64,000 bases of DNA from Frondihabitans peucedani (GTDB lineage Bacteria > Actinomycetota > Actinomycetes > Actinomycetales > Microbacteriaceae), in assembly GCF_039537585.1 (NCBI RefSeq), contig NZ_BAABAU010000001.1:744001-808000 (forward strand), given 5' to 3'. Positions within the stretch are counted from its first letter, which is position 1, and each line of letters opens with the position of its first letter. The position numbers were made by a program, and so were the translations under genes. The notes below the pieces were generated by a model that saw only the letters and a list, made by a program, of their open reading frames with translations, ran no database searches and had not been told where the DNA came from. Shown here piece by piece: positions 24,458 through 33,240 of this stretch.

Positions 24458-26038
24458 ATGGACGGCGACGGGACCAGGTGGGCGCCTCCGCGGCCCGGCC
24501 GGCCCTCGAGCCTCCGGGCTGTGCGCGATCCTGCGGGCTCGTCCGGCTCTGCCCTGCGGAGCGCAGCGGGGTCGGCGGCTGCACGGTCGGTGCGGGCGAG
24601 CCCACACCCGAGGCGCCGCCTGTCGACCGCGCGCCTGGTGCTCGTCGCCTACCTGGCGGGGGCGGCCGTGGTCGCGCTCGTCGTCGGGGGCGGAGCGGCG
24701 CTCCAGCCGGTGTACGGGTCGGACGAGCCGTACGGCGGGACGACGTTCCAGGAGGTCCGGCAGAGCCCGTCGCCGTCGGGCTGGTCGGTCCCGTTGGCGG
24801 AGGAGTTCGCGCCCGGCCTGCCGACCGACTGCCCGGGCTTCCGCGCCGGCGGCGTCGACGCCCGCCACGAGATCGTGACCGCGACGCTGCCGCCTGCGGG
24901 CTCGACGGGGTCGGATGCCGCCTGCGAGGTGTCGAGCCCGTCGACGCCCGGGCACCTCGTGATGATCGATCCTCAGACCGGCAGGATCACCTGGCGCCGC
25001 AGCCTCGAGCGCGACCTCGGGATGCAGGTCTTCTCCGTCGTCTGGCACGCGTCGCGCTCGGCGGGCGCGGTGGTGGTCGGCGTCGCCGGCTCGCGGGGCG
25101 ACTACCTGCTGTCGCTCGACACGGCCACCGGCCGGACCGTGAGCAGCACACGGGTCGACGCACCGGACGACGCGATCAACTTCGCGGTGTCCGGCCGGCT
25201 CGTCGTGAGTGTCGCGCCCGACATCGGCGGCGCGGTCAACACGTACAGCCTGCGCAGGATCGACCGGCTCGGCGACCGGCTCTGGAGCCGCTCGATCTCG
25301 TCGGTGCTGTTCCCGCAGCTGCTCCCCGACCGGCTCGTCGTGCCGCTCCCGGACCGGACGGTGTCTGTGGACGGCGCGACCGGGGCGGAGACGGCGTGGA
25401 AGCACGACCTCCGGGATCTCGAGGGGGTGCGGGTCTCGGGCGAGACGGTCGTGGCGCAGACGGTGCCGAAGGGCGTCGGGCTGCAGCCGTCGGTGGTGCT
25501 GCTGGACCGCACGGGGCGGACCCTCTGGTCGCGGCCCGCGCCGTCGATCTCGGGGCTGACCGTGTCGCGCGGCTGCGTCGTCCTGGAGACGGGCTCGGAG
25601 CGGGTGACCTGCCTCGATCCTGCAGACGGTCGGGCCCGGTGGTCGACCGCGGTCGCGGGCTCCGTCGTCGGGACGCCCGAGGGGTCGACGACGAGCGATG
25701 TCGAGACCATCGGCCCGGTGCACGCGAGAGACACGGCGCTGACCGTCTCGGAGCTCGACGGCGAGTCGGGGCGCGTCCGGTTCCAGACGTCGCTGCCGCG
25801 GGGGGCCGCGGTCGTCGGCCAGTCGACGGCGACGGGCTACGCGCTGGGCACGAGCTCCGCGACCGGCGCGTCGACACTCCTCGCGTTCGATCTCGCGTCG
25901 GGCCGGACCCTGTGGACCCTGTCGCGCGGACAGCTCGACGTCTGGGGCGGGCGGCCGGTCGAGATCACCCGCCGGGGCGTCGCACGGGAGCTCGTCGACG
26001 GCCGGGGCGAGCCGGGCCGTGGGATGCTCGTCGGATGA
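24458..26038 (+). CDS. Membrane-anchored PQQ-like beta-propeller protein
   Basis: This 526-residue protein has a basic, Pro/Ser-rich cytoplasmic N-terminus, one transmembrane helix (about 57-82, LVLVAYLAGAAVVALVVGGG), and a long extracytoplasmic region. That region has repeated propeller blades such as VMIDPQTGRITWRRSL, LLSLDTATGRTVSS, VVLLDRTGRTLWSRP and LLAFDLASGRTLWTL, the W-docking motif of PQQ/BamB-like propellers. The ligand is unknown. TAGCAT (24427-24432) is a plausible -10, giving a 25-nt leader with GCGAGGGAG. An ATGA overlap couples it to the transglutaminase-like gene. Confidence 0.82.
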   Translation: MDGDGTRWAPPRPGRPSSLRAVRDPAGSSGSALRSAAGSAAARSVRASPHPRRRLSTARLVLVAYLAGAAVVALVVGGGAALQPVYGSDEPYGGTTFQEVRQSPSPSGWSVPLAEEFAPGLPTDCPGFRAGGVDARHEIVTATLPPAGSTGSDAACEVSSPSTPGHLVMIDPQTGRITWRRSLERDLGMQVFSVVWHASRSAGAVVVGVAGSRGDYLLSLDTATGRTVSSTRVDAPDDAINFAVSGRLVVSVAPDIGGAVNTYSLRRIDRLGDRLWSRSISSVLFPQLLPDRLVVPLPDRTVSVDGATGAETAWKHDLRDLEGVRVSGETVVAQTVPKGVGLQPSVVLLDRTGRTLWSRPAPSISGLTVSRGCVVLETGSERVTCLDPADGRARWSTAVAGSVVGTPEGSTTSDVETIGPVHARDTALTVSELDGESGRVRFQTSLPRGAAVVGQSTATGYALGTSSATGASTLLAFDLASGRTLWTLSRGQLDVWGGRPVEITRRGVARELVDGRGEPGRGMLVG

Positions 26039-26826
26039 AGCGAAGCGCATTCTCCCGCCTGGTCGTGAACGCGCGTTCGGAGGCCGAGCTCGTGCTGTCG
26101 ATCGCCGCGAGCGAGGGTCAGGACATCCGGGAGGAGCTGTCGATCCGCGCGGGCGGCCGCACTCTCGAGCCGCGCGAGATCGTCGACGACCGCGGGACCC
26201 GCCTGCACGTGGTCCGGGTCGGGGCCGGGCGCGTCGAGATCGACTACCGGGTCGACGTCGAGGGCCGGCAGGATCCCATCGGCCTCGCCGACCTCGACGC
26301 CATCCAGTACCTCCGCCCCAGCCGCTACTGCGAGTCCGACACGCTCTTCCCGACGGCGAAGAGCGAGTTCGAGGGCCTGGAGGGCCGCGACCTGCTGTCG
26401 GCGGTGTCGTCGTGGGTCGGCACCCGCCTGTCGTACGTGCCCGGGGCGAGCGCGCCGACCGACGGCGCCGTGCAGACCTACCTCGACCGCCGGGGCGTCT
26501 GCCGCGACTACGCCCACCTCGTCATCGCCCTGCTGCGAGCGCGCGACGTCCCCGCTCGCCTGGTGTCGGTGTACGCGCCGGGGCTCGCGCCGATGGACTT
26601 CCACGCCGTCGCCGAGGCGCTCGTCGACGGGGCCTGGCACGTCGTCGACGCGACCGGGCTCGCTCCGAGGCAGACCCTGGTCAGGATCGCGACGGGTCGA
26701 GACGCCTCCGACACGGCGTTCCTGTCGTCCTCCGGCGGCTGGGTGCAGCTGCTGGAGCTCGAAGTGGGTGCCACTGCCGACGTGCTCCCCCGCGACGACG
26801 TGCGCGACTTCGTCTCGATCGGCTGA
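26035..26826 (+). CDS. Transglutaminase-like domain protein
   Basis: This 263-residue protein has an N-terminal beta region and a transglutaminase/cysteine-peptidase core: Cys156 in DRRGVCRDYAHLVIALLRA, His190 in APMDFHAVAEALVDG and Asp205 in WHVVDATGLAPR. The preceding YLRPSRYCESD is also conserved in bacterial members. There is no signal peptide, so it is likely cytoplasmic, and proteolytic or amide-forming activity is unproven. It is translationally coupled to the beta-propeller gene. Confidence 0.85.
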   Translation: MKRSAFSRLVVNARSEAELVLSIAASEGQDIREELSIRAGGRTLEPREIVDDRGTRLHVVRVGAGRVEIDYRVDVEGRQDPIGLADLDAIQYLRPSRYCESDTLFPTAKSEFEGLEGRDLLSAVSSWVGTRLSYVPGASAPTDGAVQTYLDRRGVCRDYAHLVIALLRARDVPARLVSVYAPGLAPMDFHAVAEALVDGAWHVVDATGLAPRQTLVRIATGRDASDTAFLSSSGGWVQLLELEVGATADVLPRDDVRDFVSIG

Positions 26827-26892
26827 GGTCGCCGATCCGGCGCTCCTCGCCGATGCGGCGGCCTCACCGGCGCCGTCGTCAGCTGCGCGTCA

Positions 26893-27690
26893 TCAGCCTC
26901 GCGTCGTCAGCTCGCCCCGGGTGAGCTTGTACGGCTGCGCCTGCGCGACGGGCTTGACCGTGACGAGGTCGAGGTTGACGTGCGGCGGCAGCTCGACCGC
27001 GTGGACGACGGCCTCGGCGACGTCGTCGGCGGTGAGCGGGGCGACGACGCCCTCGTACACGGCGTCGGCGCGGGCCTGGTCGCCGTCGAAGCGCACGAGC
27101 GAGAAGTCGGTCTTGACCATGCCGGGAGCGATCTCGACGACGCGCAGGGGCTCGCCGTTCAGCTCGAGCCGGAGAGCGGCGACGAGGGCGTGCTGGGCGA
27201 ACTTGGCCGCGTTGTAGCCGCCGCCCTTCTCGTAGGCGATGTGCCCCGCGATGGAGGTGATGGTCACGATGTCGCCGGAGCCCGCCTCGTCGGCCCCGCG
27301 CCGGAGCGAGGGCAGGAGGGCCGAGACGGCGCGTTTCGTGCCGAGGACGTTGACGTCGTACATGCGCTGCCAGTCGTCGAGCGAGCCCTCCTCGACGGTG
27401 TCGAGCCCGAAGGCGCCGCCGGCGTTGTTGACGAGGACGTGCAGCGGACCGGTCTCCTCGACGTGGCGCCGGAGGGCCTCGATGTCGGCGTCGCTCGTGA
27501 CGTCGGCGCGGAACCACGACGCCCCGGTCTCGTCGGCGAGCGCCCGGAGTCGGTCCTCGCGTCGGGCGACGGCGACGACCTCCCACCCGTGCTCGCGGAA
27601 GAGCCGGACGGTCGCCTCACCGATGCCCGAGCTCGCCCCGGTGACCAGTGCGCGCCTCGGCGCCGCCTTCTCTGCTGTCTGCTGCGTCAT
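26893..27690 (-). CDS. Short-chain dehydrogenase/reductase (SDR)
   Basis: This 265-residue protein has TGASSGIG (17-24), NNAG (88-91), Ser146, and YNAAK (Tyr159, Lys163). AVARREDR after the second strand suggests NADP(H). It resembles YdfG/serine-3-dehydrogenase-like SDRs. The ATG at 27690 is used because GAAGGAA lies upstream and the Rossmann motif follows directly; a longer open frame would run into the promoter. The promoter region holds an inverted repeat overlapping a possible -10. Confidence 0.87.
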   Translation of the reverse strand: MTQQTAEKAAPRRALVTGASSGIGEATVRLFREHGWEVVAVARREDRLRALADETGASWFRADVTSDADIEALRRHVEETGPLHVLVNNAGGAFGLDTVEEGSLDDWQRMYDVNVLGTKRAVSALLPSLRRGADEAGSGDIVTITSIAGHIAYEKGGGYNAAKFAQHALVAALRLELNGEPLRVVEIAPGMVKTDFSLVRFDGDQARADAVYEGVVAPLTADDVAEAVVHAVELPPHVNLDLVTVKPVAQAQPYKLTRGELTTRG

Positions 27691-27716
27691 CCTGCGCTGT
27701 TCCTTCCGCTGCCGTC

Positions 27717-27731
27717 CGTGTGGTTCACACG
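27717..27731. promoter_or_regulatory. Candidate operator in front of the SDR gene
   Basis: CGTGTG-GTT-CACACG is a perfect 6-bp inverted repeat. It overlaps a possible minus-strand -10, TAGCGT (plus strand 27729-27734), about 40 bp before the start. This position suits a local repressor, but none is encoded next door. Confidence 0.4.
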
Positions 27732-27797
27732 CTAGCGGTGCGAAAGGCAGCCCGTCCGCGCTCTCCACAAGCGGCCGTGGCAGCACGGGCGGCTGTG

Positions 27798-28337
27798 TCA
27801 GCCGACGCGGTAGCGGGTGTAGACGGTGCCGCCGGTGAAGCGCCGCTCGTCGAGGAGGGTGAGCGAGGACGAGAAGCCGTCGGGGAAGAAGCGGGTGCCG
27901 CCGCCCGCGAGGTGGGGCACGGCCAGGAGCTGGACCTCGTCGACGACGCCCGCCTCGAAGGCGGCTGCTGCGAGGGTCGGGCCGCCGATGGACGCGACGC
28001 CCGGCAGCTCTGTGACGAGCGACGGGTCGAAGGAGCGCACGAGCGTCGTCCGTGGGGCGTCGACCGCCTCGAGGGTGGTCGAGACGACGATCTTGTCGGC
28101 CTCCCGCCAGCCGGCGGCGAACTCCGCGGCGACGTCCGAGAGGCCCTCCGGCGGGGCGTCCCAGAACGACATCACCTCGTAGAGCCGCCGGCCGCAGAGG
28201 TATGTCGACACCTGCCGCTCGAGGGCGTTGACGAACGCGTGGACCTCGTCGTCGGGCTCAGCCCAGGCGAAGGAGCCGGAGGCGTCTACGACATACCCGT
28301 CCGCCGAGAGGATGCCGGTGGCGACGAGGGCGGCCAC
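27798..28337 (-). CDS. Dihydrofolate reductase/RibD C-terminal-like family protein
   Basis: This 179-residue protein of the DHFR-like RibD-C family opens with a strand-helix GILSADGYVVDASG, then STYLCGRRLYEVMSFW, IVVSTTLEA, and closes GVVDEVQLLAVPHLAGGGTR. Family members are stand-alone NADP(H)-binding reductases; true folate activity is not implied. It starts with GTG only 9 bases after the aldo/keto reductase stop on the same strand, so the two are probably cotranscribed. Confidence 0.85.
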   Translation of the reverse strand: MAALVATGILSADGYVVDASGSFAWAEPDDEVHAFVNALERQVSTYLCGRRLYEVMSFWDAPPEGLSDVAAEFAAGWREADKIVVSTTLEAVDAPRTTLVRSFDPSLVTELPGVASIGGPTLAAAAFEAGVVDEVQLLAVPHLAGGGTRFFPDGFSSSLTLLDERRFTGGTVYTRYRVG

Positions 28338-28346
28338 GATCCGCGC

Positions 28347-29168
28347 CTAGGCCTCGGTGTCGACGAGCGAGTCGAGGGTCTCGAGATCCTGCGCCTCGAT
28401 CTCGAAGTCGACGTCGGCGTTCTCGACGATGCGCGACGGCGTCGTCGACTTCGGGAGCGGCAGGACGTCGTGCTCGAGCAGGTAGCGGATGCACACCTGG
28501 GCGACCGAGCGGTCGTACTTCGCGGCGATCCTGGTCAGTTCCGGGTGGTCGAGGATGGCGCCGGTCGCGAGCGGCGAGTAGCCCTCGACGAGGATGTTCC
28601 AGGTCGTGCAGTACGCCGTCGTGTCGGGCTGCGTGTTGCCGACGAACCAGCGGATCTGGTTGACGTGGGGCACCACCTCGGTGGCGTCGGTGAGCGACTC
28701 GAGATCGGCGACGTCGAAGTTCGACACCCCGATGGAGCGGCTGCGGCCGTCGGCGTAGATCTCCTCCATCGCCTTCCAGACGGCGATGTTGCCGTCGCGG
28801 TGGTCGGAGCCCATGTCCGACCACGGCCACGGCGCGTGGATCAGGTAGAGGTCGACAGGGCCGACGTCGAGCAGCGACATCGTCTTCTCGAAGCTCGCCT
28901 TCGCCTGGTCGTGGTCCTTGATCTCGGCCGGGAGCTTCGTCGTCACGAAGATGTCGTCGCGCGGGATGCCGCTGTCGCGGATCGCACGGCCGACGCTCTG
29001 CTCGTTGCCGTAGGCCGAGGCGGTGTCGATGTGGCGGTAGCCCGCCTCGAGGGCCGTGGTCACGGAGTCGTAGGCGGGAGCGCCGTCCGGGATCTGCCAG
29101 GTGCCGAAGCCGATCCTCGGGATGAGGACGCCGTTGGAGAGCGTGAAGGTGTCGGTGAGAGCTGTCAT
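28347..29168 (-). CDS. Aldo/keto reductase
   Basis: This 273-residue TIM-barrel enzyme carries the complete AKR tetrad: Asp48 and Tyr53 in HIDTASAYGNE, Lys78 in VTTKLP and His111 in YLIHAPW. The NADPH-binding C-terminal stretch is LPKSTTPSRIVENADV. It is of the 2,5-diketo-gluconate reductase type (AKR5-like). The ATG at 29168 fits the family start. It is divergent from metY, with a 145-bp shared promoter region. Confidence 0.9.
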   Translation of the reverse strand: MTALTDTFTLSNGVLIPRIGFGTWQIPDGAPAYDSVTTALEAGYRHIDTASAYGNEQSVGRAIRDSGIPRDDIFVTTKLPAEIKDHDQAKASFEKTMSLLDVGPVDLYLIHAPWPWSDMGSDHRDGNIAVWKAMEEIYADGRSRSIGVSNFDVADLESLTDATEVVPHVNQIRWFVGNTQPDTTAYCTTWNILVEGYSPLATGAILDHPELTRIAAKYDRSVAQVCIRYLLEHDVLPLPKSTTPSRIVENADVDFEIEAQDLETLDSLVDTEA

Positions 29169-29212
29169 GCGGGCGACGCTACTCGCGGGCGTTACGCCCC
29201 GTGTCACCGCCG

Positions 29213-29241
29213 TTGCGGCCCCGAGGCCCCCTCCCTAGGCT
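29213..29241 (+). promoter_or_regulatory. Promoter of metY
   Basis: TTGCGG (29213-29218) and TAGGCT (29236-29241) are 17 bases apart. The leader of about 66 nt contains GAGGAG just before the start. No SAM-riboswitch signature is visible in it. TAGGCT recurs as a likely -10 elsewhere in the window. Confidence 0.6.
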
Positions 29242-29313
29242 CTCCGGCGACGGCCCGATCGACGCGGACGGGCAGGAGTCACCCGAGAGACCACCCGACC
29301 CGAGGAGCACACC

Positions 29314-30645
29314 ATGGCCGACCACAGTGCCGACTGGAAGTTCGAGACCCAGCAGATCCACGCCGGGGCGCAGCCCGACCCGACGACGCACGCGCGCGCC
29401 ACTCCCATCTACAAGACGACCTCGTACGTCTTCGACAACTCCCAGCACGCGAAGAACCTCTTCGCGCTCGCCGAGTTCGGCAACATCTACTCGCGCATCA
29501 TGAACCCCACCCACGACGTCGTGGAGCAGCGGATCGCGACGCTCGAGGGCGGCTCCGGAGCCCTCCTGGTGTCGTCCGGTCAGGCGGCCGAGACCCTCGC
29601 CGTCCTGAACATCGCCCAGGCCGGCGACCACATCGTGTCGTCGTCGTCGATCTACGGCGGCACCTACAACCTGTTCAAGTACACCCTCGCTAAGCTCGGC
29701 ATCGAGACGACGTTCGTCGAGAACCAGGACGACGCCGACGAGTGGCACCGCGCCGTCCGGCCTAACACGAAGCTGTTCTTCGCCGAGACCATCGGCAACC
29801 CGAAGATCAACATCCTCGACATCTCGCTGGTGTCGTCGATCGCTCACGAGAACGGCGTCCCGCTGATCGTCGACAACACGATCGCCACCCCGTACCTCAT
29901 CCGCCCGTTCGAGCACGGCGCCGACATCGTCGTCCACTCGGCGACGAAGTTCCTCGGCGGCCACGGCACCGTCATCGGCGGCCTCATCGTCGACGGCGGC
30001 CGGTTCGAGTGGTCGAAGAACGTCGAGAAGTTCCCCGAGCTCACCGTGCCCGATCCCTCGTACCACGGCGCCAGCTACACCGGCGCGGTCGGCGACCCGC
30101 TGGCCTACATCATCAAGGCCCGCGTCCAGCTGCTCCGCGACCTCGGCTCGTCGAACTCGGCCGACACCGCGTTCGCGCTCATCCAGGGCATCGAGACGCT
30201 GTCGCTCAGGATCGAGAGGCACGTCCAGAACGCGCAGGAGATCGCGGAGTGGCTCGACAGCCGCGACGACGTCGCCAACGTGTTCTACGCGGGCCTCCCG
30301 ACGAGCCCCTGGTTCGCCGCCGCCGGCAAGTACGCCCCGAGGGGCGTCGGTGCCGTGCTCTCGTTCGAGCTCAAGGGCGGGGTCGACGCGGGAGCCGCCC
30401 TCGTCGACAGCCTGAGCCTCTTCAGCCACCTGGCGAACATCGGCGACGTCCGCTCGCTCGTCATCCACCCCGCCTCCACGACGCACTCGCAGCTCACCCC
30501 CGAGCAGCAGCTCACCACCGGCGTCACCCCCGGCCTCGTGCGGCTCTCGATCGGCCTCGAGAACGTCGACGACCTGAAGGCCGACCTCGCGGCCGGCTTC
30601 GAGGCAGCCGCGTCCGCGACCGCGGCGTCCCTCCGCAGCAGCTAG
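29314..30645 (+). CDS. metY: O-acetylhomoserine aminocarboxypropyltransferase/sulfhydrylase
   Basis: This 443-residue PLP enzyme of the Cys/Met metabolism family converts O-acetylhomoserine and sulfide to homocysteine. The Schiff-base lysine is Lys212 in VVHSATKFLGGHGT. Other hallmarks are NIYSRIMNPT (57-66), SSGQAAETLA, and DNTIATPYL. Its length and the insertions around 230-260 fit MetY rather than MetB. It lies directly upstream of metX, with a palindrome between them, so the two genes are neighbours but possibly separate transcripts. Confidence 0.94.
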   Translation: MADHSADWKFETQQIHAGAQPDPTTHARATPIYKTTSYVFDNSQHAKNLFALAEFGNIYSRIMNPTHDVVEQRIATLEGGSGALLVSSGQAAETLAVLNIAQAGDHIVSSSSIYGGTYNLFKYTLAKLGIETTFVENQDDADEWHRAVRPNTKLFFAETIGNPKINILDISLVSSIAHENGVPLIVDNTIATPYLIRPFEHGADIVVHSATKFLGGHGTVIGGLIVDGGRFEWSKNVEKFPELTVPDPSYHGASYTGAVGDPLAYIIKARVQLLRDLGSSNSADTAFALIQGIETLSLRIERHVQNAQEIAEWLDSRDDVANVFYAGLPTSPWFAAAGKYAPRGVGAVLSFELKGGVDAGAALVDSLSLFSHLANIGDVRSLVIHPASTTHSQLTPEQQLTTGVTPGLVRLSIGLENVDDLKADLAAGFEAAASATAASLRSS

Positions 30646-30653
30646 GCGTCCGG

Positions 30654-30713
30654 CACACGCACTTCGGCCCGAGACCCGCGTTCCCCGCGGCGACTCGGGC
30701 CGAACTGCGTGTG
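30654..30713. terminator. Long imperfect palindrome between metY and metX
   Basis: CACACGCACTTCGGCCCGAG (30654-30673) pairs with 30694-30713 with a single C-C mismatch. The loop itself holds a CCGCG/CGCGG hairpin. It begins 9 bases after the metY stop, so it probably terminates that transcript. Its arms resemble those at 13461-13518. Confidence 0.7.
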
Positions 30714-30775
30714 CGACCGCCCACGTGACGTAACAGTCAGGCGAGCGCTGGCCGTTGTTGCCATGCTTGAGCCAA

Positions 30776-31981
30776 ATGGACTGGCAGACGACCCCCGAAG
30801 ACACCGTCCCGTCGAGAGTCATCACGGAGCCGGCCCGGATGGCCATGCTCGGCAAGCCTCCGGTCACCGGGGCCTGGCGGGAGGGCGACCCGGTCGGCGG
30901 ACGCCTCTTCGTCACGCTCGACGACCTGCGTCTCGAGAGCGGCGAGATCCTGCCGAAGCCCCGGATCGCCTACGAGACCTTCGGCCGACGCGCCGCCGAC
31001 GACTCGAACGTGGTGCTCGTGCTCCACGCGCTCACCGGCGACAGCCACCTCGCCGGCCCTCCGGGCGACGGGCACGCGACCGCAGGATGGTGGCCCGGCA
31101 TCGTTGGCCCCGGCCTCGCGATCGACACCGACCGCTGGTTCGTCGTCGCCCCCAACATGCTCGGCGGCTGCCAGGGCTCGACCGGTCCGGCCTCGCTCGC
31201 CCCCGACGGCGTCGAGTGGGGCTCCAGGTTCCCGCGCCTGACGATCCGCGACCAGGTCGAGGCACAGGCGCGCTTCTCGGACGCCCTCGGCATCGACCGC
31301 TGGCAGGCCGTCGTCGGCGGCTCGATGGGCGGCATGCACGCCCTCGAGTGGGCCGTCACCCACCCCTCCCGCGTCGAGCGGCTCGCTGCGCTGTCGACCA
31401 CGGCCCTGTCGAGCGCCGACCAGATCGCGCTCAACACCGTGCAGATCGAGGCGATCCACATGGACCCGGGCTACGAGGGCGGCGACTACTACGACGCCCC
31501 CGGCGGCGAGGGCCCCTACCGCGGCCTCGCCCTGGCCCGCAGGATGGCGCTGCTCAACTACCGCTCCCCCGACGAGCTCAACGCGCGCTTCGGGCGCACC
31601 TGGCAGAGCGAGCTGTCGCCGCTGACCGGGCGGGGCCGGTTCGCCGTGGCGAGCTACCTCGACTTCCACGGCAACAAGTTCACCCGCCGATTCGACGCCA
31701 ACAGCTACATCGCCCTCGTCGGTGCGATGAACTCGCACGACCTCGGTCGGGACCGCGGCGGGGTACAGTCGGCGCTCCAGCGGATCACGGCCCGAGCGCT
31801 GATCCTGGGCATCGACAGCGACCGGCTGTTCCCTCCGGACGACCAGCGCAGGATCGCGGACGGCCTGCGTCCGTCGTCGAGCCCCGGAGCAGTCGTCATC
31901 TCGAGCGAGTTCGGCCACGACGGGTTCCTGATCGAGAACGAGGTGGTCGGCGACAACCTTCGAGCACTGCTTGAAAGGTGA
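30776..31981 (+). CDS. metX: Homoserine O-acetyltransferase
   Basis: This 401-residue alpha/beta-hydrolase-fold acyltransferase makes O-acetylhomoserine, the MetY substrate. The nucleophile is Ser183 in VVGGSMGGMHALEW; LHALTGDSHLAGP forms the oxyanion region; the acid and base are in ILGIDSDRLFPPDDQ and EFGHDGFLIENE. I prefer the ATG at 30776 (MDWQTTPED); a TTG 21 bases upstream is also open. There is no Shine-Dalgarno sequence, so translation may be leaderless, although no good -10 is seen. Confidence 0.93.
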   Translation: MDWQTTPEDTVPSRVITEPARMAMLGKPPVTGAWREGDPVGGRLFVTLDDLRLESGEILPKPRIAYETFGRRAADDSNVVLVLHALTGDSHLAGPPGDGHATAGWWPGIVGPGLAIDTDRWFVVAPNMLGGCQGSTGPASLAPDGVEWGSRFPRLTIRDQVEAQARFSDALGIDRWQAVVGGSMGGMHALEWAVTHPSRVERLAALSTTALSSADQIALNTVQIEAIHMDPGYEGGDYYDAPGGEGPYRGLALARRMALLNYRSPDELNARFGRTWQSELSPLTGRGRFAVASYLDFHGNKFTRRFDANSYIALVGAMNSHDLGRDRGGVQSALQRITARALILGIDSDRLFPPDDQRRIADGLRPSSSPGAVVISSEFGHDGFLIENEVVGDNLRALLER

Positions 31982-32088
31982 AATCTCCTCGCGGCTTGCG
32001 CGCCGCGACCCCAGCAGGGGGACAACTTGTGGAACGATGGGTCTAGGCGCCCCCTCGGGCGCCCCTCCTCACCATCCCTTGGACTCGC

Positions 32089-33240
32089 ATGGACCTCTTC
32101 GCCCAGGAGCGTGATCGCCTCCTCCGGACGACGACACGCTTTCTCGGCATCGCGTGCACCGTGGTGTCTCTCGTCGCGCTGAGCTATCCCGGCGTCGCCG
32201 ACCTGCCCCGCCAGCTGATCGTGACCGCGGTGTGCCTCGTCATGATCGCGATGCTCGTCATGATCGGCCGGAGCGGCAGGATGCTCTGGGTCGTGCTCGG
32301 AATGGCCACCGGCCTGGTCGCGGGCGGCGTCGCCCTGGTCCCCGGCGGCATCGACGGTCCCCTGGCGACCGCGGTCATCCCGCTGGTCGGCGGAGCGATC
32401 GCCTCGTTCACCCTCCTCCTGTCGTCGTCGACGAAGCGCGTCGTCCTCGCGGCCGTCACCGCCGCCATCGTCGTCGCCGAGGTCGTCGTCGGCACCGGCA
32501 GCATCCTCAACGTCCAGGTCGCCGCGGTCCTCCTCGGCTGGGTCCTCTGCTTCGTCGCCGGCTTCTGGATCGGCAACAGCGTCCCCCGCGCCGCCCGCCG
32601 CATCTACTCCATCGGCAATGCGCACCGCGCTGAGCGCCAGGCCTCCGAGACCGAGGCGCAGCGCCGCCAGGGCGCGAGACTCCTCCACGACACGGTCCTC
32701 GCCACCCTGACCCTCCTCGCCCACTCCGGGTTCGGCGTCACGCCCGACGCCCTCCGCGCGCAGGCCGCCGAAGACGCCCGCCTGCTCCGTCACCTCCGCC
32801 TCGGCTCGACGCCCCAGCCGCAGTCGTCCGGCGACTACAACCTCGACACCACCGAGGAGAGCCCCCTCGGCCAGACCCTCGAGTCGGTGAAGCAGCGCTT
32901 CGGCCGGATGGGCCTCGAGGTCAGCTGGCACGGGACCGGCCAGGTGCTGCTCCCGACGCACGTGCTCGACGCGTTCCTGCTGGCCCTCGCCGAGTGCCTC
33001 GAGAACGTCCGCCGGCACGCCGGGGTCACCGAGGCCCACGTCACGATCATCCACGACGAGACCATGGTCCGGGCGATGGTCACCGATGCCGGCGTCGGCT
33101 TCGAGCTCGGCGGCATCTCCGAGGAGCGCCTCGGCTTCAAGGAGAGCGTCGTCAACCGGCTCCGCGAGGTCGGGGGCGGCGCCCGCCTGTTCTCGGCGCC
33201 GGGTGCCGGCACCACCGTCGTCCTGGAGGCCCCGCGTTGA
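32089..33240 (+). CDS. Sensor histidine kinase, NarL/DesK type
   Basis: This 383-residue kinase has six or so membrane spans (about 18-165) and then a cytoplasmic dimerisation helix with the phospho-acceptor His200 in GARLLHDTVLATLTLL. The ATPase domain shows ECLENVRRHAGV (N box) and TDAGVGFEL (G1). HisKA_3-type kinases pair with NarL/LuxR regulators, and one is encoded two genes downstream. There is no large extracytoplasmic sensor domain, so the signal is probably sensed in the membrane. A TTGA overlap couples it to the next gene. Confidence 0.88.
   Translation: MDLFAQERDRLLRTTTRFLGIACTVVSLVALSYPGVADLPRQLIVTAVCLVMIAMLVMIGRSGRMLWVVLGMATGLVAGGVALVPGGIDGPLATAVIPLVGGAIASFTLLLSSSTKRVVLAAVTAAIVVAEVVVGTGSILNVQVAAVLLGWVLCFVAGFWIGNSVPRAARRIYSIGNAHRAERQASETEAQRRQGARLLHDTVLATLTLLAHSGFGVTPDALRAQAAEDARLLRHLRLGSTPQPQSSGDYNLDTTEESPLGQTLESVKQRFGRMGLEVSWHGTGQVLLPTHVLDAFLLALAECLENVRRHAGVTEAHVTIIHDETMVRAMVTDAGVGFELGGISEERLGFKESVVNRLREVGGGARLFSAPGAGTTVVLEAPR

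Noticed and set aside
29169-30775. SAM riboswitch in front of metY or metX
   Set aside because: The metY leader is only about 66 nt after the predicted start and shows no SAM-I, SAM-II or SAM-IV core; metX has little or no leader.
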